A stretch of 64,000 nucleotides of DNA, taken from contig CALIAF010000023.1 of the NCBI GenBank assembly GCA_938041335.1, forward strand, positions 1 to 64,000. The letters are read 5' to 3'. This stretch comes from an uncultured Ulvibacter sp. (GTDB taxonomy: Bacteria > Bacteroidota > Bacteroidia > Flavobacteriales > Flavobacteriaceae). The notes under the pieces were generated by a model. That model had not been told where the DNA came from. It saw only the letters and a list, made by a program, of their open reading frames with translations, and did not search any database. A program made the position numbers and the translations under genes. This document shows, piece after piece, positions 45,717 to 54,283 of this stretch (position 1 is the stretch's first letter; every line of letters starts with the position of its first letter).

Positions 45717-46458
45717 ATGAAAATCTCTCTCTCTCTCTCTCTCTCTGTTAATTAGTGTTTTATTTATTTCCTGCGAAAAGGAGTCGAATTTAAAGAATAT
45801 TGAGTCTGAAGATTATTCTTTTACTATAAATTTAGAAAACAAATTGTTTTCTGCTGAGAAAATAGTCAATACTAATAGTGATATTATTATGGCGTACAAT
45901 TTGGTAAAAGATCGATCTGGTATTAATTTATTTGAAAATTTTATTGATGATACGGAGATTAAAGTGTCCTTAAAAAATGAAAAAGTTGATTTCTATTTAA
46001 AACAAATTTCTAAGACTATTGATTCGGAAATAATATTTGAGGAGGAGAGTTTTTTAGTTATGATACCAAGTTCCGAAGATAAATTGTTTAAACTATTTAT
46101 TCATAGAAGTTTAAGAAATGGCAAAGCCCATATCCAAGAACGGATTAATTTAAGTAGTGGGTTAGTAACCGATTACGTTCTGGATGGTATTTCCAAAGAA
46201 GAATATCTTTCAAATCAAAACCATCTTAGAGCTTCCCCAAACTGCTTTGTTAATTTTTACGCCTGTTTCCATGGAATGCTTGCATTAATGGATGCGGATC
46301 CGGAGGATAATGTTGCGTGTAATTTCCTTCCTTGTTCAGCAATTGTTTATGCGAGTTGTTCTATTGCGCAAACATCAGGTTGGATGCAAGACTCTAATAA
46401 TTATATTGGAGATTCAAGTTGTAATAATATCTATGATGAAAATGGTAACGCAATCTAA
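45717..46458 (+). CDS. Phase-variable lipoprotein gene, currently out of frame
   Basis: The ATG at 45717 reads M-K-I then a Ser-Leu run encoded by a TC tract, then Val-Asn and a stop at 45753. The other frame, entered at CTG 45745, encodes a textbook lipoprotein signal (LLISVLFISCEKES, lipobox Cys) and about 220 further residues to the stop at 46458. That frame has no start codon of its own: upstream it meets TGA at 45718. One extra TC unit (or loss of two) would join the two. The mature protein is acidic and then cysteine-rich near the C-terminus (NCFVNFYACFHG, NVACNFLPCSAIVYASCSI). Family unknown. Confidence 0.75.
45724..45746 (+). repeat. TC dinucleotide tract, 11.5 units, between start codon and signal peptide
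   Basis: An uninterrupted run of alternating T and C from 45724 to 45746, immediately after ATGAAAA. Its length determines whether the ATG and the lipoprotein frame coincide; in this read they are out by one frame. Such tracts slip during replication. Confidence 0.9.
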
Positions 46459-46469
46459 AAATTAAAATT

Positions 46470-46706
46470 ATGATTAAAAGAAAATTTCTTATCACTGGTT
46501 TATTATATCTCTTGGCTTGTGTTTTTTTTGGCATTTACATTTATAATAAAATGGCGGGATATCATTATTTAACTTTTAGAGTTATAGCTATGATTTTTTT
46601 GGTCACTGCTTTTGGACATTTATTTTATACTATATATCTTTTAGCCTCCAAAAAAGATAAGGAGAATGAAGAATATAACAGGCTAGAAAACATCAAAGAA
46701 GATTAA
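46470..46706 (+). CDS. Small membrane protein, 78 residues
   Basis: Two hydrophobic helices (FLITGLLYLLACVFFGIYIY and FRVIAMIFLVTAFGHLFYTIYLL) and a charged tail KKDKENEEYNRLENIKED. It starts 11 bases after the phase-variable lipoprotein stop and lies in the same repeat-bracketed insert, so the two are likely a unit. No family recognised. Confidence 0.65.
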   Translation: MIKRKFLITGLLYLLACVFFGIYIYNKMAGYHYLTFRVIAMIFLVTAFGHLFYTIYLLASKKDKENEEYNRLENIKED

Positions 46707-46765
46707 ATTGTTTTACCATCACACTATGAATATTTCAAAATTTTAACTTCCGCACACCTTTGTTA

Positions 46766-46858
46766 TTTTTGCAAGCAAATACTTTGCTTGGAGTAGGTGT
46801 CGCGTGTATCGTGGTTGCGCTGGTTGTAATAGCTATTAGCCTTCTCGCAAATAAATAG
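46766..46858 (+). pseudogene. Truncated duplicate of the GldL-like microprotein gene
   Basis: This right copy of the 93-bp repeat encodes the last 30 residues of the 59-residue protein (LQANTLLGVGVACIVVALVV...) in an open frame ending TAG at 46856-46858. The first half, including the start and the F-K-x-x-H-W turn, is missing. A TTG at 46769 could in principle start a 29-residue peptide. Confidence 0.8.
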
Positions 46859-46867
46859 CTTATAATC

Positions 46868-47050
46868 ATGAAATTTCAAGACTTTAAAACCCCATTACTT
46901 ATTTTAATTCTGGGCTCAGCATTAGTAATTATTGGAGCTGTTTTTAAAGTATTAGACTGGCCATACGGTAATCTCTTTATGATGATAGGTGGTGTTTGTG
47001 AAGTCATCGCTGCCGTTCTTGTTATTCGACAATTGCTTAAATCTAAGTAA
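46868..47050 (+). CDS. GldL-like membrane microprotein, 60 residues
   Basis: A second two-helix hairpin protein: TPLLILILGSALVIIGAVFKV, LDWPYG turn, NLFMMIGGVCEVIAAVLVI. The G-A-x-F-K-x-x-x-W-P-x-G pattern matches the GldL membrane segment closely. Probably it originally followed the 59-residue gene directly, before the insertion between 45661 and 46766. The 293 bases after it hold only the aconitase promoter region. Confidence 0.75.
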   Translation: MKFQDFKTPLLILILGSALVIIGAVFKVLDWPYGNLFMMIGGVCEVIAAVLVIRQLLKSK

Positions 47051-47275
47051 TAGTATCTTTTTACTTCTGAAATTTTAATACGTGACAATCACTATTTAGT
47101 CATTCACACTTGTTATTATGTCTTTTTTCCAAATTCGGCTATTTTCAATTTGATAATTTCAGGGTTTTAAAATTACGTAATTGACATTATTAGTGTTTAA
47201 AAGACTCTAAATGTTGAAGATTCTGCAATATATTTTCAATATCACTGTATATTTTTAAAATATTTTCCTTTTTTG

Positions 47276-47296
47276 TATCTTCGCAACACTTGCGAA
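47276..47296 (+). promoter_or_regulatory. Palindrome overlapping the likely aconitase promoter
   Basis: TTCGCAA-CAC-TTGCGAA (47280-47296) is a perfect 7-base inverted repeat. It begins within a TATCTTCG sequence (from about 47277) that resembles the -7 box, 48 bases before the aconitase ATG. It may be an operator or a leader hairpin. Confidence 0.5.
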
Positions 47297-47343
47297 ACCA
47301 ACCCTTTGCAAGAAATTTTTACCAATAAACAAAAACAATATAT

Positions 47344-49614
47344 ATGGCATTTGATATCGATATGATTAAGAAAGTATACGCCCAGATGGCCGAACGTGTA
47401 GATGCTGCACGTGAGATCGTAGGGAAGCCGTTAACACTTTCAGAAAAAATATTATATAATCACCTTTGGGATGGTGTAGCGACTAAAGCATTTACACGCG
47501 GTAAAGACTATGTAGATTTTGCCCCAGATAGAATTGCCTGTCAAGATGCTACCGCACAAATGGCTTTATTACAGTTTATGCAAGCAGGGAAGAAAACGGT
47601 GGCGGTACCAACAACGGTTCATTGTGATCACTTGATCCAAGCAAAGCAAGGCGCAAAAGCAGATTTAAAACATGCAAACGAAGTAAGTAATGAAGTGTTT
47701 GATTTTCTTGAATCTGTTTCTAATAAATACGGAATTGGATTCTGGGCACCTGGTGCTGGGATTATTCATCAAGTAGTTTTAGAAAATTACGCGTTCCCTG
47801 GTGGGATGATGATTGGTACAGATTCGCATACCGTGAATGCTGGTGGACTAGGAATGGTTGCTATTGGAGTAGGTGGAGCAGATGCAGTAGACGTGATGGC
47901 CGGAATGGCTTGGGAATTAAAATTTCCGAAGTTAATAGGAGTTAAATTAACAGGAAAGCTAAGCGGATGGACAGCGCCTAAAGATGTAATCTTAAAAGTG
48001 GCAGAAATTCTTACTGCAAAAGGAGGAACTGGAGCGATTGTAGAATATTTTGGGCCTGGAGCAACGGCAATGTCTTGTACCGGTAAGGGAACCATCTGTA
48101 ATATGGGAGCAGAGATAGGAGCAACGACTTCTACTTTCGGCTATGACGATTCTATGGAGCGTTATTTAAGAGCTACAGATAGAGCAGGAGTAGCAGACGA
48201 AGCTAATAAAATAAGAGAATACTTAACAGCAGATCCAGAAGTGTATGCTGATCCAGAAACATACTTTGATCAAGTAATAGAAATCAACCTTTCTGAGCTA
48301 GGACCACTATTAAATGGACCATTTACGCCAGATCTTTCTACAACGGTAGGGTCTGCAATGACAGAAAAAGCAACTAAAAACGACTGGCCTTTGCAGGTGG
48401 AGTGGTCATTAATAGGATCGTGTACTAACTCTTCTTACGAAGATTTGTCACGCGCATCATCTATTGCTGAGTTTGGATTAAAAAATGGATTAAAATTAAA
48501 AGCAGAATTGGGAATTAACCCAGGATCTGAGACCGTGCGTTTTACAACAGAACGTGACGGGATTTTAAAATCTTTTGAAGACTTAGGTGCTAAGATCTTT
48601 ACAAACGCTTGCGGACCTTGTATAGGGCAATGGGCACGTTATGACGATCCTAAAAATGCTCCTAAAAACAGTATTGTACATTCTTTTAACAGAAATTTTG
48701 CCAAGCGTGCAGATGGGAACCCTAATACACACGCCTTTGTAGCTTCGCCAGAATTAACGGCGGCGATTGCATTTTCTGGTAGATTAGATTTTAATCCGCT
48801 AACAGATACCTTAATCAATGATAAAGGAGAAGAAGTAAAATTTGATGAGCCAACAGGATGGGAATTGCCACCTAAAGGTTTTGAAGTGGAAGAAAATGGG
48901 TATTTAGCTCCAATGGAAGATGGAAGTGGAGTAGTGGTGACGGTAAGCCCAACAAGTGAACGTTTGCAACTATTAACACCTTTTACACCAATAAAAGACG
49001 CAGACTTAGCAGATGTTAAGTTATTAATCAAAGCCTTCGGTAAATGTACAACAGATCATATTTCTATGGCAGGACCTTGGTTACGTTATAGAGGTCACTT
49101 AGATAATATTTCTAACAATTGTTTAATTGGAGCGGTAAACGCATTTGGTAAGAAAACAAACTTTGTAAAGAATCAATTGACCGGAGAGTTTGGTGGTGTG
49201 CCAGATACGGCTCGTGATTATAAAGCCAATGGAGTCTATACAATAGTTGTGGGAGACCATAACTACGGTGAAGGATCGTCTAGAGAGCACGCGGCCATGG
49301 AGCCACGTTTCTTAAACGTTGCGGCAGTGATTGTAAAATCTTTTGCACGTATTCACGAAACTAACTTAAAGAAACAAGGAATGTTAGGTCTTACATTTGC
49401 AACAGAGTCAGACTATGACAAGATACAAGAAGATGATACATTTAACTTTGCAGACATTGCAAGTTTTGAACCAGGGAAACCTTTAACACTAGAGGTGACT
49501 CATGCAGATGGATCTAAAGATACTATTATGGCAAACCATACCTATAATGCCGCTCAAATAGACTGGTATAGAGAGGGTAGTGCTTTAAACTTGATTAAAA
49601 AAGAGAACGCGTAA
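47344..49614 (+). CDS. Aconitate hydratase (mitochondrial-type)
   Basis: Interconverts citrate and isocitrate in the TCA cycle with a 4Fe-4S cluster. 756 residues, the length of mitochondrial-type aconitase. Cluster cysteines are in [15 protein letters not shown] (first) and [15 protein letters not shown] (two). Substrate motifs [16 protein letters not shown] and [19 protein letters not shown] are intact, as is the swivel domain [20 protein letters not shown]. Single gene with its own terminator. Confidence 0.96.
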   Translation: MAFDIDMIKKVYAQMAERVDAAREIVGKPLTLSEKILYNHLWDGVATKAFTRGKDYVDFAPDRIACQDATAQMALLQFMQAGKKTVAVPTTVHCDHLIQAKQGAKADLKHANEVSNEVFDFLESVSNKYGIGFWAPGAGIIHQVVLENYAFPGGMMIGTDSHTVNAGGLGMVAIGVGGADAVDVMAGMAWELKFPKLIGVKLTGKLSGWTAPKDVILKVAEILTAKGGTGAIVEYFGPGATAMSCTGKGTICNMGAEIGATTSTFGYDDSMERYLRATDRAGVADEANKIREYLTADPEVYADPETYFDQVIEINLSELGPLLNGPFTPDLSTTVGSAMTEKATKNDWPLQVEWSLIGSCTNSSYEDLSRASSIAEFGLKNGLKLKAELGINPGSETVRFTTERDGILKSFEDLGAKIFTNACGPCIGQWARYDDPKNAPKNSIVHSFNRNFAKRADGNPNTHAFVASPELTAAIAFSGRLDFNPLTDTLINDKGEEVKFDEPTGWELPPKGFEVEENGYLAPMEDGSGVVVTVSPTSERLQLLTPFTPIKDADLADVKLLIKAFGKCTTDHISMAGPWLRYRGHLDNISNNCLIGAVNAFGKKTNFVKNQLTGEFGGVPDTARDYKANGVYTIVVGDHNYGEGSSREHAAMEPRFLNVAAVIVKSFARIHETNLKKQGMLGLTFATESDYDKIQEDDTFNFADIASFEPGKPLTLEVTHADGSKDTIMANHTYNAAQIDWYREGSALNLIKKENA

Positions 49615-49640
49615 TATATCTTTTTTAAGCAAACGATTTG

Positions 49641-49674
49641 AAAGCCTCTAAGTTTAACTTAGAGGCTTTTTTTT
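49641..49674 (+). terminator. Rho-independent terminator after aconitase
   Basis: AAAGCCTCTAAGTT/AACTTAGAGGCTTT perfect stem followed by a T-run, 27 bases after the stop. Confidence 0.92.
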
Positions 49675-49722
49675 GTAAGCTATTTTGCCATTTATCGACG
49701 TTTAAGTTACAAAACGAACGCT

Positions 49723-50415
49723 ATGAACTCTTTATGGATCTTAGAGGATGTGAACCTCTTTAAAAAACTTTGTCCGCACAGCTTTGCGGCATTTAAAAAT
49801 GACCATTCTTTTAATCGCTATAAGCGTGAAGACTATATCTATTTTCCGAAGGATGTATCCTCTAAAGTTTTTTTAATTGAAGAAGGAAGCGTAAAAATTG
49901 GGCATTATACAGAGAAGGGCCAGGAAGTTGTAAAAGCCATATTAAAAAAAGGAGAGCTCTTTGGTGAAAAAGCCATTTTAGGAGAGGCTAATAGGACCGA
50001 GTTCGCGCAATCATTATCAAATGAAACTTCCATTTGCCCCATAAGTCTTGACGCTATGCAGGCAATGATGTCAGAAAATCAACCTTTTAGCTTACGTATT
50101 TATAAATTAATTGGCTTTAGAATAAAACGTTTGGAGCGAAGATTGGAACTATTGCTATTTAAAGATGCAGAAACTCGTGTACGGGAATTTTTAAAAGACC
50201 TCTCCGTTGATTATGGGTATGAATGCCCCAATACAGGAGACACCATTGTAAAACACCCTTTTACCCAAAAAGACATTGCTCAGCTTATTGGAACCTCTAG
50301 ACCAACATTAAATTCTATTCTAAACAAATACAAGGAGTTAAACCTTATTGATTTTAGCAGGAAAGAAATTAGATTAAAATTTGAACCCTTGCACTATCCG
50401 TTAAAAATTTCTTAA
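49723..50415 (+). CDS. Crp/Fnr-family transcription regulator
   Basis: A 230-residue regulator: cyclic-nucleotide-binding fold (about 15-120, with KVFLIEEGSVKIGHYTEKGQEVVKAIL and GELFGEKAILGE) and a C-terminal winged helix (FTQKDIAQLIGTSRPTLNSIL recognition region). No cysteines suggest a Fnr-type Fe-S cluster. Effector unknown. It stands between aconitase and the repeat lipoprotein; regulation of either is only a possibility. Confidence 0.88.
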   Translation: MNSLWILEDVNLFKKLCPHSFAAFKNDHSFNRYKREDYIYFPKDVSSKVFLIEEGSVKIGHYTEKGQEVVKAILKKGELFGEKAILGEANRTEFAQSLSNETSICPISLDAMQAMMSENQPFSLRIYKLIGFRIKRLERRLELLLFKDAETRVREFLKDLSVDYGYECPNTGDTIVKHPFTQKDIAQLIGTSRPTLNSILNKYKELNLIDFSRKEIRLKFEPLHYPLKIS

Positions 50416-50496
50416 AAATAAGTAAGTGTAAGCTAGCTAACATTTCATAGATGGATGTGATTGTAGATTTGTCTCTTAATCACAAAAAAAACAATT

Positions 50497-51561
50497 ATGA
50501 AAAAGATTTTTTTGACACTAATGGTCGTTTCACTTGCCTTTGTAGGTTGTGACTCTGACGATGACACAGTAAGTATAACACCTGATGCTGGCGTATTGAG
50601 CGGCGGACCTTTTACGATTCTTGTAGATGGAACACCAGACATGGTTTCTGGAATAACAACAGATCCAGAAGCAGTAGGTACCAACAGCTCATTTATTATA
50701 ACCGATGCTGATGGCAGTATCTTAGGATTACCACCAACGCTAGAAGCGCTAGAAGGAGTCGATTTTGATGGAGCTGGAGTAGGTTCTTGTGCTATTTATT
50801 ATCTAAGGTATGAGACCATAACTGGTCTTGAAGCAGGAAGTAATATCAATGACCTATCTGGATCTTTTGATACTTCAAACTCAATTATAGTAACACGAGA
50901 CCAAGGTGCAAATGCAGGAGTACTCTCTGGAGAAAATTTTGTATTCTGTGTAGATGGAACACCAGATATGGTAAGTGGTATTACTACAGATCCAAATGCA
51001 GTAGGTACCAATAGATCTTTTGTAATTACAGATGCTGATGGTAACATATTAGGTGTACCTCCTGGGATTGCAGAATTAGAAGGTGTAGATTTTGATGGCG
51101 CAGGAGCAGGAGTTTGTCTTATCTGGTACTTACGTTATGAAGATGGTTTAACAGGTCTTACCGCCGGTGAGAATGTAAGTGATTTAGAGGGTGTATTTAG
51201 CTTTTCTAATTCCATCTCAGTAACTCGTAACGAACCAATAGGAGGAACCATCGCTGGTGGACCATTTACTTTTGTAATTGACGGAACACCAGATATGGTA
51301 TCTGGTATTACACTAGATGGAACACAACAAGGTAGCTTAAGCACATGGGTGATCACTGATGATGCAGGAAATGTACTAGGAGCTCCACCAACACTTGAAG
51401 CACTTGAAGGTGTAGATTTTGACGGAGCAGGTGCAGGCGTATGCTTAATCTGGTACTTGAGATACGAAGAAGGTATTCAAGGATTAGAAGTTGGACAAAA
51501 CGCTGCCGATCTTGAAGGTTGTTTTAGTCTTTCAAACTCAATTTCTGTGACTAGGAATTAA
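50497..51561 (+). CDS. Lipoprotein with three tandem repeats
   Basis: A 354-residue lipoprotein (MKKIFLTLMVVSLAFVGC, then an acidic linker DSDDD). The mature part is three repeats of about 105-110 residues. Each repeat has GPFTxxxDGTPDMVSGIT, a SxxITDADGxxLGxPP motif, LEGVDFDGAGxGxCxIxYLRYE and a final SxSNSIxVTR. The repeat pattern has one cysteine each and recalls calcium-binding or adhesive surface modules. It is AT-poorer within the repeats. No named domain recognised. Confidence 0.78.
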   Translation: MKKIFLTLMVVSLAFVGCDSDDDTVSITPDAGVLSGGPFTILVDGTPDMVSGITTDPEAVGTNSSFIITDADGSILGLPPTLEALEGVDFDGAGVGSCAIYYLRYETITGLEAGSNINDLSGSFDTSNSIIVTRDQGANAGVLSGENFVFCVDGTPDMVSGITTDPNAVGTNRSFVITDADGNILGVPPGIAELEGVDFDGAGAGVCLIWYLRYEDGLTGLTAGENVSDLEGVFSFSNSISVTRNEPIGGTIAGGPFTFVIDGTPDMVSGITLDGTQQGSLSTWVITDDAGNVLGAPPTLEALEGVDFDGAGAGVCLIWYLRYEEGIQGLEVGQNAADLEGCFSLSNSISVTRN

Positions 51562-51583
51562 TTGTTAGTTTTTTTATTAATGC

Positions 51584-51621
51584 AAAGAACGCAGTGTCTA
51601 TTTGATGCTGCGTTCTTTTTT
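51584..51621 (+). terminator. Rho-independent terminator after the repeat lipoprotein
   Basis: AAAGAACGCAG (51584-51594) pairs with CTGCGTTCTTT (51608-51618) and runs into T's; 13-base loop. Confidence 0.88.
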
Positions 51622-51638
51622 ATATCTAATTTTGCTAA

Positions 51639-52202
51639 ATGAAAGCTACCTTAAGAAAATACTGGAGTACCATCGCATTAGCAATCATTGCGATTTTGTT
51701 TTTTATCCCGCAAACATCAATGCCTATTAAGGTGTTATATCATGAGCTTTTATCCTTTAGCCCTTCGGAAATAGACGAGGACGAACAACTAGTCCTTCAA
51801 GATTACGATTGGAATCTCATTGCAGCAGATAAAGCTATTAATTTGAAACAATCTAAGGGGAAAGTAACACTAATTAATATTTGGGCAACGTGGTGCCCGC
51901 CTTGTGTGGCAGAAATGCCCTCCTTGCAAAGTTTGTATGATAGTTATGGCGACCAAGTAGATTTCTATTTTGTAACGGCAGAAGAACAAGAAATCGTGGA
52001 TCGCTTTATGAAAAAGAAAGGATACACGATACCTATTTATTTACAGCGTTTTAGTCCGCCAGCGCAATTAGAAGAACGTTCTATACCTACTACTTTTTTA
52101 ATAGGAAAAGAGGGGAAGATAGTAATCAGGAAAATAGGAGCGGCAGATTGGAATAGCGAAAGTACTAGAGCAATAGTCCAAGAACTACTTGATGTTGAGT
52201 AG
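51639..52202 (+). CDS. TlpA/ResA-type membrane-anchored thioredoxin
   Basis: A 187-residue protein with an N-terminal anchor (STIALAIIAILFFIPQTS) and a periplasmic thioredoxin domain. The active site is WATWCPPCVAEMPSL with a CPPC motif, and the cis-proline segment is RSIPTTFLIGKEGKI. Such proteins reduce apocytochrome c or other periplasmic disulfides. No cytochrome-maturation gene is adjacent. Confidence 0.9.
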   Translation: MKATLRKYWSTIALAIIAILFFIPQTSMPIKVLYHELLSFSPSEIDEDEQLVLQDYDWNLIAADKAINLKQSKGKVTLINIWATWCPPCVAEMPSLQSLYDSYGDQVDFYFVTAEEQEIVDRFMKKKGYTIPIYLQRFSPPAQLEERSIPTTFLIGKEGKIVIRKIGAADWNSESTRAIVQELLDVE

Positions 52203-52305
52203 TTTTGTGATGAGCTAACAATAACAGTAAAAAAAGCTATAGGTTAAGAGTTATTCGGGGTTTTGGTGATACTTGAACTTAGCTTTTTATTTTTAAATCC
52301 CACAG

Positions 52306-52354
52306 AACTTCCCACTTCCAATCTACAATCGTAAATCTAAAATCTATAATTTTT
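52306..52354. repeat. Heptanucleotide repeat array between thioredoxin and sucC genes
   Basis: Seven in-phase 7-base units: AACTTCC, CACTTCC, AATCTAC, AATCGTA and three AAT-starting variants. The unit AATCGTA/CAATCGT is shared with the arrays at 15090 and 29851. The rest of this 286-base gap holds only the sucC promoter box. Confidence 0.65.
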
Positions 52355-52451
52355 TAAGCCTAAATTTCAAGCGCTATGAACTTTTATAAAACCGTTCATA
52401 TTTCCGCAGTAATTGTGGATAATATATACCCGCCAATCACGAAACATTTGT

Positions 52452-52459
52452 TACTTTTG
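52452..52459 (+). promoter_or_regulatory. Bacteroidota -7 promoter element of sucC
   Basis: TACTTTTG matches TAnnTTTG, 29 bases before the sucC ATG. No TTG at suitable -33 spacing. Confidence 0.5.
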
Positions 52460-52488
52460 CAAGACTAAAAATTTAGAATCACTAGACT

Positions 52489-53679
52489 ATGAATTTACAC
52501 GAATATCAAGGAAAGCAAATATTAAATAGCTTCGGTGTTGAGATACAACGCGGTATTGTTGCAACTACACCAGAAGAGGCAGTAGCAGCGGCAAAAAAAC
52601 TAACTGAAGATACTGGGACAGGATGGCACGTGCTTAAGGCACAAGTGCACGCAGGTGGTCGTGGTAAAGGTGGTGGTGTGAAGCTAGCAAAAAGCCTTGA
52701 TGATGTAAAAAGGATTGCAGGAGAGATTATTGGGATGGACTTAGTGACGCCTCAAACAAGTGCAGAAGGTAAAAGAGTGCACCAAATACTAGTTACAGAA
52801 GATGTATACTATCCTGGTGACAGTGAGCCAGAAGAATATTACATGAGTGTATTATTAAACCGTTCTACAGGTCGTAATATGATTATGTATTCTACAGAAG
52901 GTGGGATGGACATCGAGCAAGTAGCAGAAGAAACACCACACTTAATTTTCCACGAAGAGATAGACCCAGCAACAGGATTATTACCTTTTCAGGCACGTAA
53001 GGTTGCATTTAACCTTGGTTTGAGCGGTAAAGCAATGAAGCAAATGACAAAATTTGTAAGCGCACTTGTAACGGCTTATGAAAAAAGTGATTCTGCTTTA
53101 TTTGAAATCAATCCAGTTTTAAAAACGAGTGATGATAAGATTATCGCAGTAGATGCTAAAGTATCTCTTGATGCTAATGCATTATACCGTCATAAAGATT
53201 ATATGGAAATGCGTGATAAGCGTGAAGAAAATCCAGTAGAAGTGGAAGCAGGTGAAGTAGGATTAAACTATGTAGATCTTGACGGAAACGTAGGGTGTAT
53301 GGTAAATGGTGCTGGTCTTGCAATGGCAACAATGGATCTTATTAAGCAGTCTGGTGGCGAGCCAGCTAACTTTCTAGACGTAGGAGGTACAGCAGATGCA
53401 GAGCGTGTAGAAGCAGCTTTTAAATTGATTTTAAAAGATCCAAGCGTAAAAGCGATTTTGGTAAACATCTTTGGAGGTATTGTTCGTTGTGACCGTGTTG
53501 CAGCAGGTATTATTGAAGCGTATAAGAATATGGGCAACATAGAAGTGCCTATTATTGTTAGGCTTCAAGGTACAAACGCAGACATCGCAAAAAAATTAAT
53601 TGACGATAGTGGTCTTGATGTACAGAGTGCTGTTGAGTTTCAAGAAGCTGCAGATAAAGTACAAGCGGTTTTAGCTTAA
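52489..53679 (+). CDS. sucC: Succinyl-CoA synthetase beta subunit (ADP-forming)
   Basis: TCA-cycle enzyme subunit making ATP or GTP from succinyl-CoA. 396 residues, family length. MNLHEYQGKQILNSFGV is the classic N-terminus; the ATP-grasp domain has LKAQVHAGGRGKGGGVKLA and FEINPVL. The C-terminal CoA-ligase part has DLDGNVGCMVNGAGLAMATM and NIFGGIVRCDRVA. The sucD partner is not adjacent, as is usual in flavobacteria to my knowledge. Confidence 0.97.
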   Translation: MNLHEYQGKQILNSFGVEIQRGIVATTPEEAVAAAKKLTEDTGTGWHVLKAQVHAGGRGKGGGVKLAKSLDDVKRIAGEIIGMDLVTPQTSAEGKRVHQILVTEDVYYPGDSEPEEYYMSVLLNRSTGRNMIMYSTEGGMDIEQVAEETPHLIFHEEIDPATGLLPFQARKVAFNLGLSGKAMKQMTKFVSALVTAYEKSDSALFEINPVLKTSDDKIIAVDAKVSLDANALYRHKDYMEMRDKREENPVEVEAGEVGLNYVDLDGNVGCMVNGAGLAMATMDLIKQSGGEPANFLDVGGTADAERVEAAFKLILKDPSVKAILVNIFGGIVRCDRVAAGIIEAYKNMGNIEVPIIVRLQGTNADIAKKLIDDSGLDVQSAVEFQEAADKVQAVLA

Positions 53680-53700
53680 AGCGAAAATGGTAATAATTTG

Positions 53701-53733
53701 AAGCCTTGGAAATTTATTTCCAAGGCTTTTTTT
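53701..53733 (+). terminator. Rho-independent terminator after sucC
   Basis: AAGCCTTGGAAAT/ATTTCCAAGGCTT stem followed by T's. Confidence 0.92.
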
Positions 53734-53758
53734 ATATTTGACAAAGTGATTTAAAACT

Positions 53759-54154
53759 ATGGACAAAACTAATGAAGCTTTATTAAGTGATCTCATCGCA
53801 CTTGCAAAAGCGGATGATATTGTAACGCAATCAGAATATGATTTGATTTTAAAATTAGCTCAGACTATGGATATTAGTAAAAGCGAAGTAGACTTGCTTT
53901 TTGAGAATCCATTGCCTTCTGCTGTTCAGAGCTCAGAATTACAACGTATTACACATTTCTACAAGCTAATGCTATTGATGAATGTAGATCAAGAAGTTCA
54001 TGAAAAGGAAATCACGATGCTTCGCAATTTTGGTCTAAAAATGGGCATACGTGCCGGTGTTATGGACCAGATGCTTTTAAAAATGGAAGAGTACGACGAT
54101 CACATTATCCCAAGTGAAGAGTTGATGAAAATTTTTCAGACGTATTATAACTAG
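53759..54154 (+). CDS. TerB-like cytoplasmic protein
   Basis: A 131-residue all-helical protein with TerB-type spacing: LSDLIALAKADDIVTQSEYDLILKLA near the N-terminus and KLMLLMNVDQEVHEKEITML with a repeated A-x-D/D-x-E metal-like motif. TerB-fold proteins bind metal ions and are linked to stress resistance, but isolated small members like this one are common in Bacteroidota and of unknown role. Confidence 0.72.
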   Translation: MDKTNEALLSDLIALAKADDIVTQSEYDLILKLAQTMDISKSEVDLLFENPLPSAVQSSELQRITHFYKLMLLMNVDQEVHEKEITMLRNFGLKMGIRAGVMDQMLLKMEEYDDHIIPSEELMKIFQTYYN

Positions 54155-54158
54155 AACA

Positions 54159-54236
54159 TGGTCACACTGAATGCAGTCGAAGCGAATGAAAATGATTTAA
54201 GTTTAAATGTCTTGGACTTTACTCAGACTGACACTA
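54159..54236. repeat. Degenerate REP-like pair
   Basis: TCACACTGAATGCAGTCGAA near 54162 faces a decayed inverse (CTTGGACTTTACTCAGACTG) near 54211. Same family as at 29642 and 59858. Confidence 0.55.
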
Positions 54237-54283
54237 GCAATATCTTTTCAGTAAAATAAACTTCAACTTTCACGTTAAAATTA

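Noticed and set aside
45724-45746. TC tract as pure sequencing error
   Set aside because: Possible for the exact count, but the tract itself and its position between ATG and signal peptide are real; an error of one unit would only change OFF to ON.
45844-46458. 204-residue start at TTG as an ordinary cytoplasmic protein
   Set aside because: It would cut off a perfect lipoprotein signal found immediately upstream in the same frame, so the phase-variable reading explains the region better.
50497-51561. T9SS sorting domain in the three-repeat protein
   Set aside because: It ends in a repeat (SNSISVTRN) and has a lipobox; the VPNP-type tail seen in the 16073 protein is absent.
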